Source: an uncultured Burkholderiales bacterium
Lineage (GTDB): Bacteria > Pseudomonadota > Gammaproteobacteria > Burkholderiales > Burkholderiaceae_C
Reading direction: 5' to 3'
Length of the DNA: 44,557 bases
NCBI GenBank assembly: GCA_937871935.1
Contig: CALMQI010000080.1
Location: 1 to 44,557, forward strand
The position numbers and the translations under genes are program-made. The number at the start of each line of letters is the position of its first letter. The stretch's first letter is position 1. Below are positions 27,301 through 35,698 of this stretch, one piece after another. The notes under the pieces are model-generated. The model searched no databases. It was not told the origin of the DNA and saw nothing but the letters and a program-made list of their open reading frames with translations.

Positions 27301-27907
27301 TCTCTCCGGCCACTTGTTCGAGCAGAGCGCCGCCGAGGTGCGACGCTTCGCCAAGCGTCGCATCGCCGACCTGGTCGATTCGCGCGAGCCCGTGCTGCTG
27401 GCTGGCGTGGTGATGGAGCTGCGCATGGTGAACAGCCAGCGTGGCCGCGTCGCCATCTTCAAGCTCGACGACATGAGCGAGAGCATCGAATCGGTCGTCA
27501 GCGAGGAGTTGCTGGAGACGGTACGCGACCTGTTGCGCGAGGACGAGTTGCTGGTGGTGCAGGGCCGCGTGCAACCCGATCGTTTCACCGGCGGGCTGCG
27601 CCTGAACGTGCAGCAGCTGTGGGACCTGCCGGCCGCGCGCGCCCGTTTCGGCCGCTATCTCGCAGTCTGCGTCAATGGTGGCCTGCCGCCGGTGGGCGAC
27701 GTGCTGCGCCAGTGGCCGGTGCGGCGCATGACGACCAACCAGGGCACGACCACGCTCGGCCTGTCGGTGCGGTTGGCGATCGAGCGCGCCGAAGCGGTGG
27801 CCGAACTCGACCTCGGCGAGGAGGGCCGCTTCTGGCCCAGCGACGAGGCGCTGTCGCGCTGGAAGTCGATCGCCCATGGCGGGCAGGCTGCCATCGTGTA
27901 CGAGTAG
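24395..27907 (+). CDS. dnaE: DNA polymerase III subunit alpha
   Basis: [23 protein letters not shown] (PHP), [89 protein letters not shown]; alternative in-frame ATG at 24386. Confidence 0.97.
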   Translation: [1170 protein letters not shown]

Positions 27908-27922
27908 GCGAGACGTCGCGCC

Positions 27923-27939
27923 GCACTGCATCGCAGTGC
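27923..27939. other. 17-bp hairpin/palindrome GCACTGC-ATC-GCAGTGC after dnaE
   Basis: Perfect 7-bp arms; no following T-tract on either strand. Confidence 0.45.
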
Positions 27940-28031
27940 AACGGAAGGTAAACACGGCCGTTCTCCGCCATCGACTGCGCGCGGCGACGCGTTAGGCTTG
28001 ATCGTCTTCCCCACGCAGTCGAGGCAAGTCC

Positions 28032-28451
28032 ATGTTCAAGTCCATCTTCGTGTTGTCCGCCGGCCTGATGCTGGCCGCGTCGGTGTCGGCCACCGACGTC
28101 GGCGTCTCGGTGCAGATCAGTCAGCCCGGCGTCTATGGTCGCGTCGACATCGGCCGGTTCCCGCAGCCGGCGGTGGTCGTGACGCAGCCGGTGGTGGTCG
28201 CCGCGCCGCCGCCGCGGATGGTGGTCGCGCAGCCGGTGCAGCCGGTCTACATGTGGGTGCCCCAGGCCCACCGCAAGGACTGGCGGCGGCACTGTCGCGG
28301 CTACGGTGCGTGCGGTGTGCCGGTGTACTTCGTGCGGCACGACTGGTATGACCATCACGTGCGCCGCGGCGATGACCGTCGTGGCGGTCGTGACCGCGAC
28401 GACGATAGAGGTCGCGGGCATGGCAGAGGCCATGGCAAGGGCCGTGGCTAG
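28032..28451 (+). CDS. Small secreted protein of unknown function with His/Arg/Gly/Asp-rich tail
   Basis: Signal-peptide-like MFKSIFVLSAGLMLAASVSATD; core VYMWVPQAHRKDWRRHCRGYGACGVPVYFVRHDW; tail RRGDDRRGGRDRDDDRGRGHGRGHGKGRG. Confidence 0.75.
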   Translation: MFKSIFVLSAGLMLAASVSATDVGVSVQISQPGVYGRVDIGRFPQPAVVVTQPVVVAAPPPRMVVAQPVQPVYMWVPQAHRKDWRRHCRGYGACGVPVYFVRHDWYDHHVRRGDDRRGGRDRDDDRGRGHGRGHGKGRG

Positions 28452-28524
28452 CGCGAGGATTGACGGGCAGTAGACCCCTCAATTCGGCGCGACGGCGTCG
28501 AGCGCGCGCACTACAGTCGCCGCC

Positions 28525-29781
28525 ATGTACGCCACCCCGCTTGCGGGCCTGATCCTCACCGGCGGCGGCGCGCGCGCGGCCTACCAGGTGGGTGTGTTGC
28601 GCGCGTTGGCGCGCATCCGTCGTGACAGTGGCGCCGACACCACCCGCAATCCGTACGGCATCATCGTCGGCACCTCGGCCGGCGCGATCAATGCCGCGGC
28701 GCTGGCCTGCGGTGCCGACGATTGTGATGCCGCGATCGAGCGCATCGCCGAGGTGTGGCGCGGCTTCGAGGCCGAGCAGGTGTATCGCGCCGACTCGCTG
28801 GGTGTGATCCGCAGCGGCGCGCAGTGGCTGACCATGTTGTCGATCGGCTGGCTGATTGCGCGCTGGCGGCGGGCGCGGCCGCGCTCGCTGCTCGACAACA
28901 GTCCGCTGGCCGATCTGCTCATGCGCATGGTGCCGTTCGAGCGGCTGCCGCGCATGCTGCGCGAGCGCCACCTGCACGGGCTGGCCATCAGTGCTTCGAG
29001 CTACAGCTCGGGCCTGCACGTGACCTTCTACGACGCGGCGGCGCGCATCGAACCGTGGACGCGTTCACAGCGCATCGCGGTGCAGGGTCCGCTGAGCATC
29101 GATCATCTGCTGGCTTCGTCGGCGATCCCGTTCGTCTTTCCGGCCGCCTCGCTGCCGCTGGATGGCACGCCTGAATGGTTCGGCGACGGCTCGATGCGGC
29201 AGACGGCGCCCATCTCGCCGGCGGTGCACCTGGGTGCGCAGAAGATCCTGGTCATCGGCGCCGGCCGCATGCACGAGCCGCCCGGCCGGCGTGTGCAGGC
29301 CAACGGCAGCTACCCGAGCCTGGCGCAGATCGCCGGCCATGCGCTGTCCAACATCTTCCTCGACGCGCTCGCGGTCGACGTCGAGCGCATGCGTCGCATC
29401 AACAACACGCTGGCTCTGCTGCCCGAGTCGGTCCGCGCGCAGACGCCGCTGCGTCCGATCGACGTGCTGGTGATCGCGCCGTCGCAACGCCTGGACGATC
29501 TGGCGGCCGAACATCAGGGCGCGCTGCCGGTGCCGGTGCGCACGCTGCTGCGCGGCATGGGCGTCACCGGCTCCGGCAAGGACGCGCGTGGCGCGGCGTT
29601 GGCGAGTTACCTGCTGTTCGAGGCACCGTACACGAGGGCGCTGATGGCGCTGGGTGAAGCGGATGCGCTGGCGCGGCGCGAGGAGGTGACCGCGTTCTTC
29701 GGCTGGCAGACCGCGCCGCGGCCGCAGCCGTCGGCGGCCGACTACGTCGATAACACGCGCCTCGCGCGCAGCAACGCGTAG
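28525..29781 (+). CDS. Patatin-like phospholipase family protein
   Basis: LTGGGARAAYQVGVLRAL, GTSAGAINAAAL (GxSxG), WFGDGSMRQTAPISPAVHLGA (catalytic DG). Confidence 0.92.
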   Translation: MYATPLAGLILTGGGARAAYQVGVLRALARIRRDSGADTTRNPYGIIVGTSAGAINAAALACGADDCDAAIERIAEVWRGFEAEQVYRADSLGVIRSGAQWLTMLSIGWLIARWRRARPRSLLDNSPLADLLMRMVPFERLPRMLRERHLHGLAISASSYSSGLHVTFYDAAARIEPWTRSQRIAVQGPLSIDHLLASSAIPFVFPAASLPLDGTPEWFGDGSMRQTAPISPAVHLGAQKILVIGAGRMHEPPGRRVQANGSYPSLAQIAGHALSNIFLDALAVDVERMRRINNTLALLPESVRAQTPLRPIDVLVIAPSQRLDDLAAEHQGALPVPVRTLLRGMGVTGSGKDARGAALASYLLFEAPYTRALMALGEADALARREEVTAFFGWQTAPRPQPSAADYVDNTRLARSNA

Positions 29782-30006
29782 CTGCCGATCTGCCGAGCCG
29801 CGCCGCAGCGCGTCGGCCTGTCGGCGATGCAAGGGCCATGAATCCCGGCCGCGCGGTCGCTCTTGGAGCGAACAGCGGCAACACTATCATGTGATGCGTT
29901 TCGAGGCTTCGCATGAAGGGCGGCGCGTCCGCGACGTTGCGCGCGGGCCGCCACATCTCTCAAGTTCGAAAGCGCGTCGACCCGACCAGAGACAATCGCG
30001 GCCAAC

Positions 30007-31314
30007 TTGAAAGAACCGTCGCAATCCGAGGAGGAGGCTGCCGGCCCGTCCACACCTCCACGCCGCCGTGTGGCCGTGGTGGTGCAGCGTTTCGGGGCGG
30101 GCGCCGTCGGCGGCGCCGAGTGGCATTGCGCCGAGTTCGTGCGTTGCCTGGCCCCGCACCACGACGTGACGGTGCTGACCAGCTGCGCCCGGGACGCTAC
30201 CACCTGGGCAATGGATCTGGAGCCCGGCGTGCATCGCGAGGAAGGCGTGAGCGTCGAGCGTTTTGCGCACCCGCGTCGCAACTTCGATCACCGAGCCCGT
30301 GTGCCCTTGCGCCACAGGCTGCGAATGTGGACGCGCAGGCTCTGGGATGCTCTTCGGATTCCCCGTGTCCGGGTTTGCTCGTGCGACAGGCCCGGTGACG
30401 GCGAGGACTTTCTCGAGCAACAGGGGCCATGGTGCAAGGACCTGCTCCATGAGTTGAGCGACGGCTCGAGAGACGGCCTCCCGAGGTTCGACGTGGTCGT
30501 CTTCTTCACGGCCTTGTACCACCCGACGGCCGTCGGCTTGCTGCGGTGGGGCCGACGCTCGGTGCTGGTGCCAACGCTGCACGACGAAAAGCCGATGTAC
30601 CTGCCATGGTTCCATCAGGTCTTTGCAGCCGCCGGGTTGACACTCTTCAATACCAGGGCCGAGGCTGAACTGGCGCGCCGGCTATACGGCGCCAACGTCG
30701 GCAGGAGTCGCGTCGTCGGCGCGCCGGTGGCGGTGAGTGAACCCGGGCCGGCCGCCATCCTCGCCGCCCGGGCGCGCTACGCGCTGCCCGAGCGCTACCT
30801 GGTCTACGTGGGCCGCATCGAAAAGGGCAAGGGCTGCGCGCAGCTGCTGGCCGCCTGGGAGGGCGTGGCCGATGCGCAGCCTGGCACGGCGCTGGTCTTC
30901 ATCGGCAAGGGGACGATGCCGATTGCCGAGTCGGTCCACACCCGATGCACCGGCTTCGTCGCCGACGCCGAGCGCGACGCGCTCGTCGCGGGGGCGGCGG
31001 CGCTGGTGATGCCGTCGCGACTGGAGAGTCTGTCGCTCGTGCTGCTCGAAGCGATGGCGCTTGCCGTGCCGGTGATCGCCAACGCTCGCTCGGACGTGCT
31101 CGCGGCTCACGTTCAGGACAGTCAAGGTGGGCTGGTCTATCGCGGCCGCCATCAACTGCGGGCCGCGTTGCTTCACATGTTGCGGCTCCCCGACGCCCAG
31201 CGGCGCGACCTCGGGCAGAGTGGGCGGCGCTACGTTCACGAACACTACCCGCCCGCCGTCGTACACCGCGCGTGGCTCGAAGCGGTAGAGGATGCGGCAG
31301 GCTTATCCGCATAG
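30007..31314 (+). CDS. Glycosyltransferase family 4-like protein (start uncertain, TTG)
   Basis: RRRVAVVVQRFGAGAVGGAEWHCAEFVRCLAPHHDVTVLT...RYLVYVGRIEKGKGCAQLLAAW...VMPSRLESLSLVLLEAMALAVPVIANARSDVL. Confidence 0.88.
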   Translation: MKEPSQSEEEAAGPSTPPRRRVAVVVQRFGAGAVGGAEWHCAEFVRCLAPHHDVTVLTSCARDATTWAMDLEPGVHREEGVSVERFAHPRRNFDHRARVPLRHRLRMWTRRLWDALRIPRVRVCSCDRPGDGEDFLEQQGPWCKDLLHELSDGSRDGLPRFDVVVFFTALYHPTAVGLLRWGRRSVLVPTLHDEKPMYLPWFHQVFAAAGLTLFNTRAEAELARRLYGANVGRSRVVGAPVAVSEPGPAAILAARARYALPERYLVYVGRIEKGKGCAQLLAAWEGVADAQPGTALVFIGKGTMPIAESVHTRCTGFVADAERDALVAGAAALVMPSRLESLSLVLLEAMALAVPVIANARSDVLAAHVQDSQGGLVYRGRHQLRAALLHMLRLPDAQRRDLGQSGRRYVHEHYPPAVVHRAWLEAVEDAAGLSA

Positions 31315-31324
31315 GATCGATACG

Positions 31325-32161
31325 ATGCCACTCACGCCCGACTCCAACCCATGCCCCGTTTGCGCTGCTGCACGCGACTACATGTTCACGCAGCGCGTGC
31401 TGGGGCGGCACGACGTCGCCTACTTCCAGTGCCAAGGCTGCGGGCTCCTGCAGACCGAGACGCCGCACTGGCTCGAAGAGGCCTACTCGCAAGCCATCGC
31501 CGACACCGACACCGGCCTCTTGCAGCGCAACCTCGAACATGCGAGTTTCCTGAACCTGCTCCTTCAGGTGGCCTTCGACCCGAAGGGCCGCTTCGTCGAT
31601 GTGGCCGGTGGCTATGGCGTGCTAACCCGGCTGCTGCGTGACCGCGGCTTCGACGCCTGGTGGGCCGACAAGTACTGCAACAACCTCTTCGCCATCGGCC
31701 ACGAGGCCAGCGAGGGTCTGCAGGCCCAGGCCCTGTTCGCCTTCGAGGTGCTGGAGCATGTCACCGACCCGCTGGCCTTCCTGCGCACGGAGTTCGCGCG
31801 CTACGGCTGCGGCTCGATGGTCCTGTCCACGCTCACATTCAGCGGCAGCGCGCCTGCGCAGGGTTGGTGGTACTACTCGCTCGAGTCAGGCCAGCACGTG
31901 TCGTTCTACCAGCCCCGCACGCTGCAAAGGCTGGCGTCGCAACTCGGGTGCGAGTACACACGCGTGCACGACGGGTTGCATCTGCTGATGGCGCGGCCGC
32001 TCGCACCGTGGCTCAGGCGTGTCTTGCGCAGCCGCCGCTTGCGGTCGATGTTCGAGCGGTGGTTCTGGTCGCGGCGCGTGTTGCCCAGCCTTACTTGGTG
32101 CGATCACGAGCAGGCTCGGCAGCGTCTGCGAGGCGCTGAGCCCGCAACTGCACCACCATAG
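31325..32161 (+). CDS. Class I SAM-dependent methyltransferase with N-terminal CxxC...CxxC
   Basis: MPLTPDSNPCPVCAAARDYMFTQRVLGRHDVAYFQCQGCGLLQTETPHWLEEAY...FVDVAGGYGVLTRLLRDRGFDAWWADKY...AFEVLEHVTDPLAFL. Confidence 0.8.
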   Translation: MPLTPDSNPCPVCAAARDYMFTQRVLGRHDVAYFQCQGCGLLQTETPHWLEEAYSQAIADTDTGLLQRNLEHASFLNLLLQVAFDPKGRFVDVAGGYGVLTRLLRDRGFDAWWADKYCNNLFAIGHEASEGLQAQALFAFEVLEHVTDPLAFLRTEFARYGCGSMVLSTLTFSGSAPAQGWWYYSLESGQHVSFYQPRTLQRLASQLGCEYTRVHDGLHLLMARPLAPWLRRVLRSRRLRSMFERWFWSRRVLPSLTWCDHEQARQRLRGAEPATAPP

Positions 32162-33089
32162 CCTCGGCCACTGCTGGCATGGCGCGATCGGCTTGCCAGC
32201 CGAGCAGTTGTGCGGCCTTGGCGGCGTTCCCGCGGCTGTAGGTGAGGTCGGTGCGGCGCATCAGGGCGGGGTCTTGCCTCACGTGTTCGCGCCAGTCCAG
32301 ACCCAGGGCAGCGAACACCGCGGCGACAAAGTCGCGCAGTGAATACGCATGGCCGGTTGCGATGACGTAGTCTTCTTGGCAGTCGCCTTGGAGCATCGTC
32401 CACATGGCTTGAACGTACTCCGGACTCCAGCCCCAGTCGCGCCAGACGTCCAGATTACCCAGCACCAGCGGCTCCCGGCTGCCGGCGGCGACGTCGAGCG
32501 CCGCCTCGACGACCTTGCGCGTGACGAAACGGCGCGGCCTGAGCGGCGACTCGTGATTGAACAGGATTCCGGTGCACGCCTTGAGTCCGTACGCCTCCCG
32601 GTAGTTGGCGACCAGCCAATGTGCGGTGGACTTGGCCACCGCATACGGGCTGCGCGGGTGGAAGGGCGTCGTTTCGTCGGCGGCATCTGTGCCCGTGTCG
32701 CCGAAGCACTCGCTCGAGCCGGCGTTGTAGAAGCGGATGGGGCGGTTGAGGAAGCGCAGCGCCTCGAGCAGATTCAACGTGCTCGAAGCAATGCTCTCAA
32801 GCGCCTCGGCCGGTTGCTCGAAAGACAAGCCGACCGAGGTCTGCCCTGCCAGGTTGTAGATCTCGTCCGGCAGCGCCCGGTCGATGGCTTCGAGCACGCT
32901 GCGGAAGTCGCGTGGAGCCATGGACACCAGGCGAACGCGGTCTTCGATGCCCAGGCGCCGCAAGTTCGCCAGCGGCGCCACCTGGGCGTCGCGCGAAGTG
33001 CCCCAGACTTCATAGCCCTTGGCCAGGAGCAGCTCGGCCAGATAGCTGCCGTCTTGCCCGGAGATTCCGCAAACCAGCGCTCTAGGCAT
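32091..33089 (-). CDS. GDP-mannose 4,6-dehydratase-like SDR epimerase/dehydratase
   Basis: MPRALVCGISGQDGSYLAELLLAKGYEVWGTSRDAQ...NLRRLGI...DEIYNLAGQTSVGLSFEQP...FYNAGSSECFG...SPYAVAKSTAHWLVANYREAYGL..CTGILFNHESPLR. Confidence 0.87.
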   Translation of the reverse strand: MPRALVCGISGQDGSYLAELLLAKGYEVWGTSRDAQVAPLANLRRLGIEDRVRLVSMAPRDFRSVLEAIDRALPDEIYNLAGQTSVGLSFEQPAEALESIASSTLNLLEALRFLNRPIRFYNAGSSECFGDTGTDAADETTPFHPRSPYAVAKSTAHWLVANYREAYGLKACTGILFNHESPLRPRRFVTRKVVEAALDVAAGSREPLVLGNLDVWRDWGWSPEYVQAMWTMLQGDCQEDYVIATGHAYSLRDFVAAVFAALGLDWREHVRQDPALMRRTDLTYSRGNAAKAAQLLGWQADRAMPAVAEAMVVQLRAQRLADAAEPARDRTK

Positions 33090-34194
33090 CGTGCACTCCG
33101 CGTTTGCAATCCAGACGCCGGTACAGCGCCAGTGTTTCGTCAGCGCAGCGGTCCCAGGAGAACCTGCGCCGTTGCTCGCGGCCACGCTCGCGCAGTCGCT
33201 GGCGCAGTTCGTCGGAACCGACGACGCGTTCGAGTGCCTCACGCATGGAGTCGAGGTCGGTCGGATCGAAGTACTCACCGGCGTCGCCCACCACCTCCGG
33301 GATGCTGCTCGTGTCGCTGCACACCACGGGGCAGTCGCAAGCCATGGCTTCCAGCGGCGGCAGACCGAACCCCTCGTACAACGACGGGTACACGAAGGCC
33401 AGGGCGCCACCGTACTGGCGTGCCAGCTCGGCGTCGTCGCCACTGCGGTGCACGATGCGCGCGCGCGCGACTTCCGCACGGTCGATCGCTTCCCACTCCG
33501 CCGCGACGAGCGCCCCGCCTCCGAAGCACGCGATGCGCACGTCGCGCAGCAGCGTCGACGCGCCCACCGCAGCGACCAGGCCGAGAAAGTTCTTGTAGCC
33601 GCCGCGCTCGCCCACGTACAGCAGGTACGGCGCGTCGTCGGATGCCATCGGGCTCGGCGGCGCGTCGAGGTTCGCACTGAGGTAGATCACGGAGACCTTG
33701 GACTCGGGTACGCGCAGCGTCTGGACCAGGTCGCGACGCGTGCTCTCGGATATGCAGATCACGTGATCGGCGCGCGCGACGGCACGGCGCTTGGCCTCGG
33801 GGGTGGGGTCGTCGGGCGAGAAGCGGGAGGCAAAGCGCTCATGGATCATGTCGTAGACCGTGAGCACGCGCAGGGCTTTCGGATGCTCCAGCAGCGGGCC
33901 CCAGAAGTAGGTCTCGTGGATCACGTCGGGTTGCAGCCTGGCTGTCGTGCGTCGCTCCACGATGCGCGCCGCCAGGCGCGAGAGCTTTCCCAGGCGTTTC
34001 CAGCGCGACGACGGCCACCCGATGACCAGCGGCGCCGGCAAGGAGGAGAGGTATTCGTTGCGGTGATGCGGAGCGAGTATGCGCGTCGTGACCGAGGCGT
34101 CACGCGCCAGCCGCGCGGCCAGCTCGCAAAAGTAGCGCGAGATGCCGCCGTAGCTCTGTTGGCGGAAGATCTGTGCGTCGTACAGGACTATCAA
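33082..34194 (-). CDS. Glycosyltransferase family 1/4 protein (TTG start)
   Basis: YDAQIFRQQSYGGISRYFCELAARLA...YLLYVGERGGYKNFLGLVAAV...PSLYEGFGLPPLEAMACDCPVVCSDTSSIPEVVGDAGEYFDP. Confidence 0.92.
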   Translation of the reverse strand: MIVLYDAQIFRQQSYGGISRYFCELAARLARDASVTTRILAPHHRNEYLSSLPAPLVIGWPSSRWKRLGKLSRLAARIVERRTTARLQPDVIHETYFWGPLLEHPKALRVLTVYDMIHERFASRFSPDDPTPEAKRRAVARADHVICISESTRRDLVQTLRVPESKVSVIYLSANLDAPPSPMASDDAPYLLYVGERGGYKNFLGLVAAVGASTLLRDVRIACFGGGALVAAEWEAIDRAEVARARIVHRSGDDAELARQYGGALAFVYPSLYEGFGLPPLEAMACDCPVVCSDTSSIPEVVGDAGEYFDPTDLDSMREALERVVGSDELRQRLRERGREQRRRFSWDRCADETLALYRRLDCKRGVHDA

Positions 34195-34282
34195 GAGCGG
34201 CGCAAAGTTCTTGGTGAACCCGGATCGGATGCGCCTAGGCTAGCACGCCCGCGGGGTGAATCCGATGGGGCGGCGAGCGCGA

Positions 34283-35527
34283 TCATGGTCGGGTCAACCG
34301 CGGCCGGCGCGAGCAGTCGAACATGGGCTCGTCGCCCTCGGCCACACCCCAGTGCAGCCAGGCCGGAGCCTTGAGGGAAGCGTCGAGGAGGGGCCGCCAG
34401 CCCAGCCGCGCCTGCAGCAGACAGGCAGCCCACGCGGTGCGGAAATCCAGGCTGCCGATGCGAATGGCCACCGCCTTGCCCGGCTCGACACCGAGCTCCA
34501 TGCAAGCCCAAGGCAGCAGCACGTGAGCCGCCCTCTCGGCGAGCCGGCGCAGCTCACGCCCGCGAATGCGCAGGATCAGCCACACGATCGCGCTGCGCAG
34601 GGGGTTCACGCGCCGACCCGCGGCGTTGCGCAGATGGAGGCTCCACGCTGGCGCGCCGTTCCCGGGCTGCATACGGGGCAAGCCGAGAAGTCCCGCGGCG
34701 AAGAGGTGATCGATCTTGAAAGGGCCTTCCCACCAAGCCGGCATGGCCCTGCTGAGCAGGCGGTACCAGAGATGCTCGACGAACCACTCCAGATCATCCA
34801 GGCGCTCGCCGGTCGCGATGGACATCTGCTCCCGGGGTCGCAGGCCACGCTGCTCCAGCTCCGGCAGCATGCGGGCGAAGAGCCCGAGAAACACGTCCTG
34901 CATGCCGCTGACGCCGCCTGCATCGTTGGTGCGGCTGCCCTCGTGCACGCGGTATTCGATGATCGGCTCGCGCACGTGAACGAACTCGGCGCGGCCGTAT
35001 GCGGCAATGCAGAAGCGAACGTCGTCGGCCACGTCGCGCACGCTGAAGCCGCCGACCAGCCGCCCCAGTTCGGTGGTGGCGGCGAAGGGCACGCCGAGCG
35101 GGTCCAGGCTCAACAGGCGCGGCAGGTCGAACGCGCCGCGGCGCAGGACGCCGATGCGCTTGCCCGTGCCATCGATAACCCGCGTGTCGCAGTAGGCCAA
35201 TCCCAGCGCGTGGCCGCGCAGCGCTTCGCGCATGGCGCTCACATAGCCGGGATGCAGGTTGTTGTCGGTATGCAGGTAAGAGAACATCTCACCGCGAGCG
35301 CGTTGGAGCATCCAGTTGAGGCAGGCGCCGGGGTCCATGCGCTCAGCGATGTGATGGAACCGAATGCGCGGGTCGGTGAAGCCTCGCATCAGCTGCGGCG
35401 TCGCGTCGGTGGAGTTGTCCAGGATCCACAATTCCCAGTCCGGATCGTCCTGCGCGAGCACGCTGCGCACTGCGTCGCCGATGTAGTGCGACTGGTTGTA
35501 CGAGGGCATCAGCAGGAGAAATGGCAT
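34283..35527 (-). CDS. Glycosyltransferase family 2 protein
   Basis: MPFLLLMPSYNQSHYIGDAVRSVLAQDDPDWELWILDNSTDATPQLMRGFTDPRIRFHHIAERMDPGACLNWMLQRARGEMFSYLHTDN. Confidence 0.9.
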   Translation of the reverse strand: MPFLLLMPSYNQSHYIGDAVRSVLAQDDPDWELWILDNSTDATPQLMRGFTDPRIRFHHIAERMDPGACLNWMLQRARGEMFSYLHTDNNLHPGYVSAMREALRGHALGLAYCDTRVIDGTGKRIGVLRRGAFDLPRLLSLDPLGVPFAATTELGRLVGGFSVRDVADDVRFCIAAYGRAEFVHVREPIIEYRVHEGSRTNDAGGVSGMQDVFLGLFARMLPELEQRGLRPREQMSIATGERLDDLEWFVEHLWYRLLSRAMPAWWEGPFKIDHLFAAGLLGLPRMQPGNGAPAWSLHLRNAAGRRVNPLRSAIVWLILRIRGRELRRLAERAAHVLLPWACMELGVEPGKAVAIRIGSLDFRTAWAACLLQARLGWRPLLDASLKAPAWLHWGVAEGDEPMFDCSRRPRLTRP

Positions 35528-35698
35528 GGCGGCTCCGCGACGCGCATTCTCGCAGCCTGGGCTGCCGGACCGTGCGCCGCCGGGTCAGGCGGACACCCGG
35601 GAGAGGTCGGCCATCCTCGCAGACGCGACATGCGCTCTTCTACCTGCATGCCGACTGTGCCCCGGACGCGCGGTGCGACGGCCTGACTATGATCGACC

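Noticed and set aside
29857-29871. TCGCTC-TTG-GAGCGA hairpin upstream of the GT4 gene
   Set aside because: Short stem without T-tract or nearby promoter; not distinguishable from chance in GC-rich DNA.
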